The notes: generated by a model from the letters alone, not told the origin. DNA of 64,000 nt from Niveispirillum cyanobacteriorum (GCF_002868735.1 NZ_CP025611.1:1668501-1732500); one strand, 5' to 3'. Positions 42,190-55,805 are shown, counted from the stretch's first letter. Translations and numbers: made by a program.

Positions 42190-42296
42190 CCACCGTCGCC
42201 AGATGGCCGTGAGGGAACGGGGCCGTAATGGCGCGGACCCAATTTGCTGCAGAAATCAATGGAATAATTTTCAGGCACGCCGGGCCTAACTGTTGC

Positions 42297-42312
42297 GGGC
42301 ACGCGTCTTGCA
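42297..42312 (+). promoter_or_regulatory. Sigma-54 (-24/-12) promoter upstream of rpoN
   Basis: GGGCACGCGTCTTGCA fits TGGCACG-N4-TTGCA except the first base (G for T). The invariant GG and GC are exactly 10 bp apart. Transcription would start near 42325, about 150 bp before rpoN. Confidence 0.55.
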
Positions 42313-42477
42313 TCGTACCTTGGGCCTCGCTGGGAACAGCCGACGGGGGTATGCCAGCCGAGAGGCCGTCACAGGATGATGGCGGCGGCTTTTCAAGGAT
42401 GACCACCGTCGGGCCTTTGAACCGGCATTGGTGCAACCGGCAGATATAAGCCCGTCAGAACAGGTTTTCCGGCAAGA

Positions 42478-44010
42478 ATGGCGCTCCAGCAACGGCTCGA
42501 TATACGCCAGGCACAGTCGCTGGTGATGACGCCGCAGCTTCAGCAGGCGATCAAGCTTCTTCAGCTGTCGAACCTGGAGCTGGCCGACTATGTGGACCAG
42601 GAGCTGGAACGCAATCCGCTGCTGGAACGCGATGATGGCACGGGCTGGAACGATGCGCCCACCACCGGTGTCGACCGGGAAGAAGCGCCCGCCCCCGTGA
42701 ATGAGAGCCGGGTGGCCGATACGGTGGAACTGGCCACGTCCGACCGGATGGCCGGGTCCAACGATGCTCCGCTCGATACCGATTTCGAAAATGTCTACAC
42801 CAACAGTTCCGCCGCCGACATGGACAGCGCGGGCCTGGGGTCGGGGGAACAGTTTGGCGACTGGTCATCCCGGTCGGGTGGATTCGATGATGATGGCGAG
42901 GGGTTCGAGGCGACCCTGACAGAGCGGCCGAAGCTGCGCGACCATCTGGAAGAACAGATCACGATGGATTTTCCAGACCGGCTGGACCGGCTGGTCGCCT
43001 ATGCACTGTTGGATCATCTGGACGAGGCCGGGTATTTCACCGGCAATCTGGAAGAAGTGGCGGTCCAGCTGGGGTGCGGGCTGGAGCAGGTGGAGACGGT
43101 GCTGCTGCGCATGCAGCGCTTCGACCCCGCCGGCATCTTCGCGCGCACACTGGCCGAATGCCTGGGCAACCAGTTGCGGGAGAAGAACCGCCTGGACCCC
43201 TGCATGCAGGCACTGCTGGCCAATCTGCCCCTGCTGGCGGCACGCAATCTTCAGCAGCTTCTGAAGGTCTGCGGCTGTGATGCCGAAGACTTGTCGGACA
43301 TGGTGGCCGAGATCAAGGCGCTGAACCCCAAGCCGGCGCTGGCCTTTGATTTCGAACCTGTTCAGACCGTGGTGCCCGATATCCTGATGCGCGCCAGCCC
43401 TGGCGGCGGCTGGATCGTGGAACTGAACACCGAGACGCTGCCCCGCGTGCTGGTCAATCAGCGCTATCATAGCCGCGTGACCACGGGTGCCCGCAGCAAG
43501 GCAGACAAGGAATATATCGCCGAACAGTTCCAGTCGGCGAGTTGGCTGGTGAAAAGCCTGCATCAGCGGGCCAACACCATCCTGAAGGTGGCGACCGAGA
43601 TCGTCCGACAGCAGGACGCCTTCTTCCTGCATGGCCTACAATTCATGAAGCCGTTGATTCTGCGTGATATTGCAGAAGCCATCGGCATGCATGAAAGCAC
43701 CGTCAGCCGGGTTACCACCAATAAGTTCCTGTCTTCCCCGCGTGGGGTCTTCGAACTTAAATACTTCTTCACGTCCGCCATCCAAGGTGCCGACGGTCAG
43801 GCGGCACATTCGGCAGAGGCCGTGCGTTACCGCATCAAGGCCCTGATTGATGCGGAGAAGGCGGATGACACCCTGTCCGATGATAAAATCGTGGAAATCC
43901 TGCGTGCCGATGGGATCGACATTGCACGCCGGACGGTGGCGAAGTATCGTGAAGGCATGAAGATCCCTTCTTCAGTCCAGCGCCGTCGGGAAAAGGCCCT
44001 TGGGTTGTAA
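42478..44010 (+). CDS. rpoN: RNA polymerase sigma-54 factor RpoN
   Basis: 510 residues. The N-terminal Gln/Leu-rich activator-interacting region (MALQQRLDIRQAQSLVMTPQ, then QQAIKLLQLSNLELADYV) is followed by an acidic linker and the core-binding domain. The C-terminal DNA-binding part has ESTVSRVTTNKF (HTH) and the RpoN box ARRTVAKYREGMKIP. Needed for nitrogen regulation and other activator-driven genes. It is followed by hpf and ptsN, the conserved nitrogen-related order. A -24/-12 match upstream suggests autoregulation. Confidence 0.96.
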   Translation: MALQQRLDIRQAQSLVMTPQLQQAIKLLQLSNLELADYVDQELERNPLLERDDGTGWNDAPTTGVDREEAPAPVNESRVADTVELATSDRMAGSNDAPLDTDFENVYTNSSAADMDSAGLGSGEQFGDWSSRSGGFDDDGEGFEATLTERPKLRDHLEEQITMDFPDRLDRLVAYALLDHLDEAGYFTGNLEEVAVQLGCGLEQVETVLLRMQRFDPAGIFARTLAECLGNQLREKNRLDPCMQALLANLPLLAARNLQQLLKVCGCDAEDLSDMVAEIKALNPKPALAFDFEPVQTVVPDILMRASPGGGWIVELNTETLPRVLVNQRYHSRVTTGARSKADKEYIAEQFQSASWLVKSLHQRANTILKVATEIVRQQDAFFLHGLQFMKPLILRDIAEAIGMHESTVSRVTTNKFLSSPRGVFELKYFFTSAIQGADGQAAHSAEAVRYRIKALIDAEKADDTLSDDKIVEILRADGIDIARRTVAKYREGMKIPSSVQRRREKALGL

Positions 44011-44124
44011 CCCCTGCGCTGGCCGCTGAAGGAATACCCATCCTGGGACTCCCGGTCTGGATGCCGGTTCCTGGATGTCGGTTCCTTCGGGTCTGGCCAT
44101 GCGCCCTGAAACGACAGGTCGAAT

Positions 44125-44742
44125 ATGCAAGTTACCGTCAAAGGCAAGCAACTGGATGTGGGCGATGCACTGCGGACCCATGTGAAGGATCAGCTGGCAT
44201 CGATGGTCGGAAAATATTTCGGGAACCCTATGGAGGCGACCGTCATCCTTTCGAAGGATGCGCATCTGTACAAGGCCGATATCCAGGTGCATGTCGGTCG
44301 TGGGATTCTGTTGCAGTCGAATGCCGAAGCCACGGAACCCTACCCCGCCTTCGACGAGGCTGCCGACCGCGTGGCCAAGCGTCTGCGCCGTTATAAGCGT
44401 CGTTTGAAGGATCATCATGAACGGACCACGCTGAACCAGCTACCCGTTCAGGCCGCCCGCAAGTACATCCTTGAAGCGGAGGCGGATTCCGACGATTATG
44501 CGGCGGATGAAGCGCCGGCTCCGGAGGGAAACGGGCATCACGGCATGGTCGTCGCGGAGATGGAGACCTCCATCGAAATGCTGACGGTCAGCGATGCTGT
44601 GATGCGCATGGACCTTGGCGAGTTGCCGGCGTTGATGTTCCGCAACCGCGCCCATGGCGGGCTGAACATGATCTATCGCCGGGCCGATGGTAACATCGGC
44701 TGGGTGGACCCTGCCGGGGCGGCCGGGTCGGTGAAACAGTAA
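44125..44742 (+). CDS. hpf: Long-form ribosome hibernation promoting factor
   Basis: 205 residues: N-terminal S30AE domain (about 1-105, VTVKGKQLDVGDALRTHV and the basic RVAKRLRRYKRRLKDHHER) and a C-terminal dimerisation domain (about 150-200, VVAEMETSIEMLTVSDAVMRM then MFRNRAHGGLNMIYRRADGN). Long HPF dimerises 70S ribosomes into 100S particles in stationary phase. Located between rpoN and ptsN. Confidence 0.94.
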   Translation: MQVTVKGKQLDVGDALRTHVKDQLASMVGKYFGNPMEATVILSKDAHLYKADIQVHVGRGILLQSNAEATEPYPAFDEAADRVAKRLRRYKRRLKDHHERTTLNQLPVQAARKYILEAEADSDDYAADEAPAPEGNGHHGMVVAEMETSIEMLTVSDAVMRMDLGELPALMFRNRAHGGLNMIYRRADGNIGWVDPAGAAGSVKQ

Positions 44743-44811
44743 GGTGATGCGTACCCCATGGCTCTGTCCCTACGTTCCGTATCCCCTTCATTCCAGACCC
44801 CTTCGGCAGCG

Positions 44812-45270
44812 ATGAATGATCTTTTGACGCCGGAGGCGATCCTCCCGAACCTGAAGGCCGGCTCCAAAAAGCAGGTCCTTCAGGAACTGGCGAAGAAGGC
44901 GGCCGACCTGACCGGCCAGCATGAACGGGCCATTTTCGACGTGCTGGTGGAACGTGAACGCCTGGGCACCACGGGCGTGGGGCGCGGCATCGGTATCCCG
45001 CATGGCAAACTGCCGGGCCTGACCGGCGTCATGGCCATTTTCGCCCGGCTGGAAAAGCCGGTCGATTTCGAGGCGATCGACGAACAACCGGTGGATCTGA
45101 TCTGCCTGCTGCTGGCCCCGGAAGGGGCTGGTGCCGATCACCTGAAGGCCCTGGCGCGCGTGTCGCGCGCTCTGCGGGACCCGGTGCTTTGTGACAAGCT
45201 GCGCGGTGCGGAATCGGGCGATGCCCTGTACGCGCTGCTGGCCCAGACCGAACAGGTCAACGCCGCGTAA
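44812..45270 (+). CDS. ptsN: PTS EIIA-Ntr protein PtsN
   Basis: 152 residues of the EIIA(Ntr) family, the end of the nitrogen phosphotransferase chain that affects potassium and nitrogen control. The phosphorylated His is His64 in GRGIGIPHGKL. The N-terminus LLTPEAILPNLKAGSKKQVLQELAKKAA is family-typical. ATG 44812 matches that start; an in-frame ATG at 44758, with AAGGTG upstream, would add 18 residues and cannot be excluded. Last gene of the rpoN cluster. Confidence 0.93.
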   Translation: MNDLLTPEAILPNLKAGSKKQVLQELAKKAADLTGQHERAIFDVLVERERLGTTGVGRGIGIPHGKLPGLTGVMAIFARLEKPVDFEAIDEQPVDLICLLLAPEGAGADHLKALARVSRALRDPVLCDKLRGAESGDALYALLAQTEQVNAA

Positions 45271-45298
45271 GGCTTTGGGCTTCATACCAGACTTCGTG

Positions 45299-45332
45299 AA
45301 ACCGGCGTCCCAGCGATGGGGCGCCGGTTTTG
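45299..45332 (+). terminator. Terminator after ptsN
   Basis: AAACCGGCG (45299-45307) pairs with CGCCGGTTT (45322-45330), followed by TTGC. It lies between convergent ptsN and the DUF418 gene. Confidence 0.7.
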
Positions 45333-45346
45333 CATTTGGGGGGCGA

Positions 45347-46468
45347 TCATCCGTAGGTAAATCGACGCAGCAAGGCCTCCAGCGGGCCACGGCCAAAGTG
45401 CTGGGCATAGAACCCTGTCAGGATCATGGATGACAGGGCCACCGGCAGTGACAGGCCCAGCAATGCCGCGTGCCCCAGACTATTGTACCAGCCCAGCCCA
45501 TATCCCCCGAACAGGGCACCGGCGATGACACCCTGCAGCACATAGCAGGAGAGCGAATTACGTCCCGCCAACAGCAGCAGGGTCGGCGGTTGCCAGCGAT
45601 CCGCCAACCAGAGGATGGCTGCCAGATAGAAGGTGGCCAGCATCGGCCCGCCGAACGCGATCGTGCCGATACAAAGCACGCTTAACAGACCAGCATCAGC
45701 CTGCGTGACAGCCGTTGTGCCACTGACATAGGCCAGATTGAGCGCCAGACCGGCCAGAAGCAGCCAAGGCATCACCCGATGCAACCGACGCCGCGCATCG
45801 CTATCAGGATCGAAGAAATTCACGCGCGCCGCGGCGATACCGGTCAGAAAGGCGGCCAGCGCCGATGGCCCCTGGAACAGGGCCAGAAAGGCAAATGTCG
45901 ATGGCCAATCGCGCAGGCGCACCGTGATCGTGTCGACGAAGCCGCCACCAAGGTTGGGCGTGGCCCCTGCCCCCACATCACCGGCAAACAGCAGGATCAA
46001 TCCCAGAAGCAAGGCGCTGCCAAACGACAGACCCAATAGACAGCCGGCCATTTTCAACAGCCGGCGCGGTGGGCAACGGCGCAGCGGCCAGGCCAGCAGG
46101 CCAAGAAGGGCGTACAGCACCAGGATATCGCCCACGAAAACCAGCACGACATGCATGACGCCAAACAGCGCAAGCAGGCCAAGTCGTCGCGCGAATCGTC
46201 GGTTGAATGACGCCCCTGCCCGTTCCGCCGACAGGGACTGTACCTCCATCCCCCAACCAAAAATGAAGGAGAACAGGAGGAAGAACTTTGCCTGGAACAG
46301 AAACTCAACGAGCATCGCGGCCAGCCGGTCGGCGGGAGCCGGCGGCAGTACCATCGTTGCTTCCATGGGCAGGGCAAAGAAGGGCAAATTGACGACACAG
46401 ATACCGGTCAGTGCCACCAGACGCACCAAATCCACGGCGGCATTGCGTTCAGACGACAAAATGACCAC
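45347..46468 (-). CDS. DUF418-family multi-pass membrane protein
   Basis: 373 residues with about ten hydrophobic segments. The start DLVRLVALTGICVVNLPFF, the FLLFSFIFGWGMEV loop and the C-terminal GRNSLSCYVLQGVIAGALF are hallmarks of DUF418, an acyltransferase-3-like family, often near regulators and transporters. Function unknown. Start is GTG 46468; a TTG three codons later (46457-46459) has a better placed GAGGTG. Divergent from a TetR regulator, with twin operators between. Confidence 0.85.
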   Translation of the reverse strand: MVILSSERNAAVDLVRLVALTGICVVNLPFFALPMEATMVLPPAPADRLAAMLVEFLFQAKFFLLFSFIFGWGMEVQSLSAERAGASFNRRFARRLGLLALFGVMHVVLVFVGDILVLYALLGLLAWPLRRCPPRRLLKMAGCLLGLSFGSALLLGLILLFAGDVGAGATPNLGGGFVDTITVRLRDWPSTFAFLALFQGPSALAAFLTGIAAARVNFFDPDSDARRRLHRVMPWLLLAGLALNLAYVSGTTAVTQADAGLLSVLCIGTIAFGGPMLATFYLAAILWLADRWQPPTLLLLAGRNSLSCYVLQGVIAGALFGGYGLGWYNSLGHAALLGLSLPVALSSMILTGFYAQHFGRGPLEALLRRFTYG

Positions 46469-46472
46469 CTCT

Positions 46473-46516
46473 ATGCTGAGCAGTTGCTCATCTTATACTG
46501 AGCAACTGCTCAGCAT
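46473..46516. promoter_or_regulatory. Twin TetR operators forming an 18-bp perfect inverted repeat
   Basis: 46473-46490 and 46499-46516 are exact reverse complements around an 8-bp spacer TCTTATAC. Each arm holds its own palindrome, TGAGCAGTTGCTCA (46477-46490) and TGAGCAACTGCTCA (46499-46512), the usual size for TetR-family operators. They lie between the divergent DUF418 and TetR genes. Confidence 0.82.
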
Positions 46517-46549
46517 GTCAATCAGCCGTGATGACAAGGAAGATCGGAC

Positions 46550-47140
46550 GTGAACGGACGGGACAAGGGTGGGCGGGAGCGGATCATTCAGGCGACAGTG
46601 ACACTGCTGCTGGAAATGGGCCTTCTGGCCGTACAGACGCGCGCCGTGACGGAGCGCGCCGGCGTGGGGACCGGCCTGTTGAACCATCATTTCCGCTGGC
46701 CCGAACTGCGCGCCAAGGCCTGGGAAGCCATCTTCGAGGAGGTGGTCGCCGATCTCTGGCGCACTGGAGAGGACCCACAGGGGGCCCTGAACCGGTTCAT
46801 CACGGAATCGTTCGATAACAGCGCCCGCCCCTATTGGACCCTGTGGATACAGGCAGAGGCCCTGTCGGCGACCGATAAAGCCATGGCGGCGACACTTGCC
46901 CGCACGCGCACCGCGCTACGCCACCGTTTCACGGCCCTGCTGGAGGCGGGCAATGCCGTTGGCTGTTGGTTACTGCCAAGGCCCGCTGCCACCGCTATAA
47001 GGCTGGAGGCGCTGCGCGATGGCTTGGTCGGGATGCTGCTGAACGGTGATGCAGAGATCGACGCCGCCCAGGCCAGCTACCATCTGCGCCACGCGATCAC
47101 GCTGGAACGAGGGGACACGCCCACCCTTGCGGCACCGTGA
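46550..47140 (+). CDS. TetR-family transcriptional repressor
   Basis: 196 residues. N-terminal HTH (GGRERIIQATVTLLLEMGLLAVQTRAV, ERAGVGTGLLNHHF) and a helical ligand domain. BetI-like wording of the C-terminus (SFDNSARPYWTLWIQAEALS). Start is GTG 46550. It is divergent from the DUF418 membrane protein, and the twin palindromes between them are its probable binding sites, giving autoregulation and control of the DUF418 gene. Confidence 0.88.
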   Translation: MNGRDKGGRERIIQATVTLLLEMGLLAVQTRAVTERAGVGTGLLNHHFRWPELRAKAWEAIFEEVVADLWRTGEDPQGALNRFITESFDNSARPYWTLWIQAEALSATDKAMAATLARTRTALRHRFTALLEAGNAVGCWLLPRPAATAIRLEALRDGLVGMLLNGDAEIDAAQASYHLRHAITLERGDTPTLAAP

Positions 47141-47186
47141 TCTTTGATCGGCGTGATGATTAAGGGCGAGCATTGATTGAAAGGAG

Positions 47187-47338
47187 CCGACTCTCTCCTT
47201 ACCGACTCCCCGCCGACTCCAAGTAAGGATAGATTCGACTCGCGATTCGCCCCTGCGAGTCGCAACCCGCAGAAACCCTCACTTCCCGAGTCGCACAGCC
47301 AAAAGAAAAGGGGGCCTTTCGGCCCCCTATCCTTACTT
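47187..47338. repeat. Structured intergenic element with repeated CGACTC motifs
   Basis: This non-coding stretch has six CGACTC or GAGTCG motifs (47188, 47203, 47214, 47236, 47257, 47287). A long-range 12-bp inverted repeat AAGTAAGGATAG (47221-47232) / CTATCCTTACTT (47327-47338) encloses an inner stem CGACTCGC/GCGAGTCG (47236-47262) and the gltB terminator. I do not know this element. Confidence 0.5.
47300..47327 (-). terminator. Rho-independent terminator of gltB
   Basis: Reading leftward, GGGGGCC-GAAA-GGCCCCC forms a stem with a GNRA tetraloop followed by TTTTCTTTT, 16 bp after the gltB stop. Confidence 0.92.
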
Positions 47339-47342
47339 GCTC

Positions 47343-51884
<4,542 letters not shown>

Positions 51885-51886
51885 GG

Positions 51887-52546
51887 TCAGGCCCTCTGTT
51901 CAGAAGTCAGCGCATCGGCCAGGGGCACGGGCGTGCCCACGGCGTCTGTGATTTTGATGTGGTTCGGCTGGGCGGCAAACCGGTCCAGCCAGTCGCGGAT
52001 GGCGGGATAGGGGGCAAGGTCAAAGCCCCCCTCCTCCGCCACATGGGTGTAGGCGTAGAGTGCGATGTCGGCGATGGTGGCGTGCTGCCCGACGAACCAG
52101 TCCCGGCCCGTCAGGTGGCGTTCCATCAGCTTCAGCGCCGCATGCCCCTGCTCGCGCTTTACGATCAGGGCATGGATACGTTCGGGGTCCATGGCCACCT
52201 TATGAGTGATCCAGAACCGCGCCGTCGCGATGTTCGGCTCGTGGCTATACTGTTCCCAGAACAGCCATTGCAGGACGGCGGCCTTGTCCCGGCGGTTATC
52301 CGGCCAGAAGGTTGTGTCCTCCGCCAACCAGCGCAGGATGGCGTTGCTTTCGCCCAGGAAATCCCCTGGCGCCAGCCGCAGCAGCGGGATGCGCCCATTG
52401 GGGTTAAGCGCCAGAAAGGCGTCGGTGCGCGTCTCGCCCGTGTCGATATCCATCTCCACCCGCTCAAACGGGAGGCCAAGCTGCGTCAGCAGCCAGCGGC
52501 ACTTATAGCCGTTCCCGGAGGAGAGGTGGTCATAGAGGCGGAGCAT
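51887..52546 (-). CDS. Glutathione S-transferase family protein between gltD and gltB
   Basis: 219 residues: N-terminal thioredoxin-like domain (MLRLYDHLSSGNGYKCRWLL with the SGN catalytic region, LNPNGRIPLL, FLGESNAILRWLA) and a helical C-terminal domain (GRDWFVGQHATIADIALYAYTH). It is read in the same direction as gltD and gltB, 2 bp before the gltB start, so it is probably co-transcribed with them. The reason for its place in the operon is unknown; it has no obvious part in ammonia assimilation. Confidence 0.9.
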   Translation of the reverse strand: MLRLYDHLSSGNGYKCRWLLTQLGLPFERVEMDIDTGETRTDAFLALNPNGRIPLLRLAPGDFLGESNAILRWLAEDTTFWPDNRRDKAAVLQWLFWEQYSHEPNIATARFWITHKVAMDPERIHALIVKREQGHAALKLMERHLTGRDWFVGQHATIADIALYAYTHVAEEGGFDLAPYPAIRDWLDRFAAQPNHIKITDAVGTPVPLADALTSEQRA

Positions 52547-52601
52547 GGACGCAATTCACCCGTTGACGGTGGATGGAGAAAGTTCCGGCTATCGGGGCGA
52601 C

Positions 52602-54050
52602 TTATTCCGCCGCCACCGCCACGCCCTGGGCGATCTTGGCCTGGATGTAGTTGTGGATGCCCACGGCGGCGTCGCGGCCATCCTTGATGCCCCACACCAC
52701 CAGGGAGGCGCCGCGCACGATGTCACCGGCGGCAAACACGCCATCCAGATTGGTCATCATCGTGGCGTACTTCACCTGCACCGTACCCCAGCGGCTGACC
52801 TTCAATTCCGGCACGCCGAACAGGGTGGGGATGTCTTCGGGATCAAAGCCCAGGGCCTTGATCACCAGATCGGCGTCCATGGTGAAGTTGGAGCCTTCGA
52901 TGGGCATCGGCGTCTGACGACCGGTTGCATCGGCCACGCCCATATGCATCTTAAAGGCCTTCACGCCCGTGACATGCGCGTCGCCTGTGAAGCCTTCGGG
53001 CGCCGTCTGCCAGACGAATTCCACGCCTTCTTCTTCGGCGTTCGCGGTTTCGCGCTGGGAGCCGGGCATGTTCTTGCGGTCACGGCGATAGACGCACTTC
53101 ACCGACATCGCCCCCTGGCGGATGGCCGTGCGCACGCAATCCATGGCGGTGTCGCCGCCACCGATGACGACCACCTTCTTGCCCTTGGCGTTCAGCTTGC
53201 CCGTCTCGAAATCCAGAACGGTATCGCCCAGGCTCTTGCGGTTGCTTGCCGTCAGGTAATCCAGGGCCGGCACGATGCCGTCCAGGCCGGAACCGGGACC
53301 ACCCAGGTCGCGCGCCTTATAGACGCCGGTGGCGATCAGAACCGCATCATGCTGGGCGCGCAGGGTCCGCATGTCGGTGTTACGACCGATTTCCACGCCC
53401 AGATGGAACTTGACGCCACCCTCCTCCAGCAGCTTCCAGCGGCGGATGACCACATCCTTTTCCAGCTTGAAGCCCGGAATGCCATACATCAGCAGGCCGC
53501 CAACTCGGTCATACCGGTCATAGACATGGACCTGATAGCCCTTCTTGCGCAGCTGGTCGGCGGCAGCCAGACCGGCGGGGCCGGCACCGATGATGGCGAC
53601 GGACTGTTCGCGCTCAATGCGCGGCACGATGGGCTTGACCCAGCCCTTATCGAAGGCCGTGTCGGTGATGTATTTCTCAACCGCGCCGATGGTCACAGTG
53701 CCATGGGTCGACTGCTCAATGGTGCAATTGCCTTCGCACAGGCGGTCCTGCGGGCAGATGCGGCCACAGATTTCGGGCAGGTTGTTGGTGGCCTGCGACA
53801 GTTCATACGCCTCTTCCAGCCGACCTTCGGCCGTCAGCTTCAGCCAATCGGGGATGTTGTTGGAGACGGGGCAATGCACCTGACAGAAGGGGACGCCGCA
53901 CTGCGAACAGCGGTTGGCCTGTTCGACCGCGCCCTTGTCGGTGAAGCGGGCATAAATCTCATTGAAATCCTGGCGACGGATTTCCGCCTCGCGCTTTTCG
54001 GGCATGCGCTGGTCGGTGTGAACAAAGCCCAGCATCTTCTGCGTCGCCAT
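52602..54050 (-). CDS. gltD: Glutamate synthase (NADPH) small subunit
   Basis: 482 residues, the beta subunit that passes electrons from NADPH through FAD and 4Fe-4S clusters to GltB. N-terminal cysteine clusters RCSQCGVPFCQVHCPVSN and EICGRICPQDRLCEGNC are seen, then an FAD site VAIIGAGPAGLAAADQL and an NADPH site VVVIGGGDTAMDCVRTA. ATG 54050 is the family start; the frame extends to 54113 without homology. It is transcribed ahead of the GST and gltB genes. Confidence 0.96.
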   Translation of the reverse strand: MATQKMLGFVHTDQRMPEKREAEIRRQDFNEIYARFTDKGAVEQANRCSQCGVPFCQVHCPVSNNIPDWLKLTAEGRLEEAYELSQATNNLPEICGRICPQDRLCEGNCTIEQSTHGTVTIGAVEKYITDTAFDKGWVKPIVPRIEREQSVAIIGAGPAGLAAADQLRKKGYQVHVYDRYDRVGGLLMYGIPGFKLEKDVVIRRWKLLEEGGVKFHLGVEIGRNTDMRTLRAQHDAVLIATGVYKARDLGGPGSGLDGIVPALDYLTASNRKSLGDTVLDFETGKLNAKGKKVVVIGGGDTAMDCVRTAIRQGAMSVKCVYRRDRKNMPGSQRETANAEEEGVEFVWQTAPEGFTGDAHVTGVKAFKMHMGVADATGRQTPMPIEGSNFTMDADLVIKALGFDPEDIPTLFGVPELKVSRWGTVQVKYATMMTNLDGVFAAGDIVRGASLVVWGIKDGRDAAVGIHNYIQAKIAQGVAVAAE

Positions 54051-54410
54051 GGAACCAATCCTTACCGTCAAACGGGGCCGGGCCCCTTCCTTTGCCGCAG
54101 TGCAAAGGGCCAAACGCCCCGCACCGTTGGAAACGGCGCCAACAGGCGGGTAATCCCCTTTCCCGAATGGCGCCGGTAAGGTTCATATAAAACGTAAAAT
54201 CAGCCCCCGCCAGCAGTTTTTTAGCGTTAGGTCAGCATTGCTGACCATTTCGCCCTGCATAGTTCCGTTGCATTTGCGCATACCGGGCGTTGCGAACCGT
54301 TCGCAGATGCGCAAATAGGTCCGAAAAAGGACTATCTTTGATTTTTGTGAGGCAGACGGCCTGTTTGATGGGCAAAGCGGAGTGCAAAACCGGCAGGCCG
54401 CCCCTGCCCC
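54051..54410 (-). promoter_or_regulatory. gltD leader with two perfect inverted repeats
   Basis: This 360-bp region lies between the fumC stop and gltD on the same strand. It has GGTCAGC-ATT-GCTGACC (54230-54246) and a nested structure at 54272-54316. There the outer arms ATTTGCGCAT/ATGCGCAAAT enclose TGCGAAC-C-GTTCGCA (54291-54305). It probably contains the gltD promoter and regulator sites. No gene is evident. Confidence 0.5.
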
Positions 54411-55805
54411 TTAGCCTGGATGCACCATGTCCCCCGGCCGGACCCATTGCCTGAACTGCGCCTCGGTCAGCAGGCCCAGGGCGATGCCGGCCTCCAGCAG
54501 GGTCGTGCCCTCATGGTGCGCCTTCTTGGCGATCCTGGCGGCATTGTCATAGCCGATATGGGGGTTAAGGGCCGTGACCAGCATCAGGCTTTCGCCCATC
54601 AGGCGGCTGATCCGGTCGATGTTGGCGGTGATGCCCACCACGCAGTTTTCGGCAAAGGACCGGCTGGCATCAGCGATCAGCTTGATCGATTGCAGCAGGT
54701 TATAGATCAGCACCGGCTTGAACACGTTCAGTTCGAAATGGCCCGTGGCGCCGGCATGGGTGATGGTCACATGGTTGCCCATCACCTGGGCTGCCACCAT
54801 GGTCATGGCTTCCGACTGGGTGGGGTTCACCTTGCCGGGCATGATGGAACTGCCGGGTTCATTTTCCGGCAGGCTGATCTCCCCGATGCCGCTGCGCGGA
54901 CCCGAACCCAGCAGACGGATGTCATTGGCGATCTTCATCAAGGAGACGGCGACCGTGTTCAGCGCCCCCGACGCCTCCACAATGCTGTCATGGGCGGCCA
55001 GGGCTTCGAACTTGTTCGGCGCGGTGATGAAGGGCAGGTCGGTGATGGCGGCCACTTCCTGCGCGAAGGCCACGTCGAAGCCCTTGGCCGTGTTCAGGCC
55101 CGTGCCCACTGCCGTACCCCCCTGGGCCAGGCGAAGCAGGGCCGGCTGCACCGCCTTCACCCGGTCGATGCCATAGGCTACCTGCTGCGCATAGCCGCCA
55201 AATTCCTGCCCCAGGGTCATGGGGGTGGCGTCCTGCAGATGCGTGCGCCCGATCTTCACGATATCCGCAAACTCCGCCGTCTTGGCTGCCAGGGCGGCAT
55301 GCAGCTGTTCCAGAGCGGGGATCAGGTCGTGATGGATGCGTTCTGCCGCCGCGATATGCATGGCGGTGGGGAAACTGTCATTGGAGCTTTGGCCCCGGTT
55401 GACATGGTCATTGGGGTGGATCGGTTTCTTCGAGCCCATCTCCCCGCCCAGCATCTCAATAGCGCGGTTGGAGATGACCTCATTGGCATTCATGTTGGTC
55501 TGGGTGCCGGACCCGGTCTGCCAGACGACCAGCGGGAAGTGATCGATCAGGGTGCCGTCGATCACCTCATCCGCTGCGCGCATGATGGCGTCGGCCAGGG
55601 CGGGGTCAAGCTGTCCCAACGTGACATTGGCCTTGGCCGCCGCCTTCTTGACGATACCCAGGCCCCGGATCAGGGCCGGCGGCATGCGTTCGCCACCGAT
55701 CTTGAAATTCTGCAGGGACCGCTGGGTCTGGGCACCCCAGTAACGATCCGCCGGCACCTCAATGGGGCCGAAACTGTCGGTTTCGATGCGGACATTGGCG
55801 GCCAT
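54411..55805 (-). CDS. fumC: Fumarate hydratase class II
   Basis: 464 residues, iron-independent fumarase of the TCA cycle, homotetramer. The superfamily signature [11 protein letters not shown] is present together with [34 protein letters not shown] and [14 protein letters not shown] 55805 is the family start. Not obviously in an operon with gltD: 360 bp separate them. Confidence 0.96.
   Translation of the reverse strand: MAANVRIETDSFGPIEVPADRYWGAQTQRSLQNFKIGGERMPPALIRGLGIVKKAAAKANVTLGQLDPALADAIMRAADEVIDGTLIDHFPLVVWQTGSGTQTNMNANEVISNRAIEMLGGEMGSKKPIHPNDHVNRGQSSNDSFPTAMHIAAAERIHHDLIPALEQLHAALAAKTAEFADIVKIGRTHLQDATPMTLGQEFGGYAQQVAYGIDRVKAVQPALLRLAQGGTAVGTGLNTAKGFDVAFAQEVAAITDLPFITAPNKFEALAAHDSIVEASGALNTVAVSLMKIANDIRLLGSGPRSGIGEISLPENEPGSSIMPGKVNPTQSEAMTMVAAQVMGNHVTITHAGATGHFELNVFKPVLIYNLLQSIKLIADASRSFAENCVVGITANIDRISRLMGESLMLVTALNPHIGYDNAARIAKKAHHEGTTLLEAGIALGLLTEAQFRQWVRPGDMVHPG

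Noticed and set aside
47187-47338. CRISPR array
   Set aside because: The repeated motif is only 6 bp, irregularly spaced and in both orientations.
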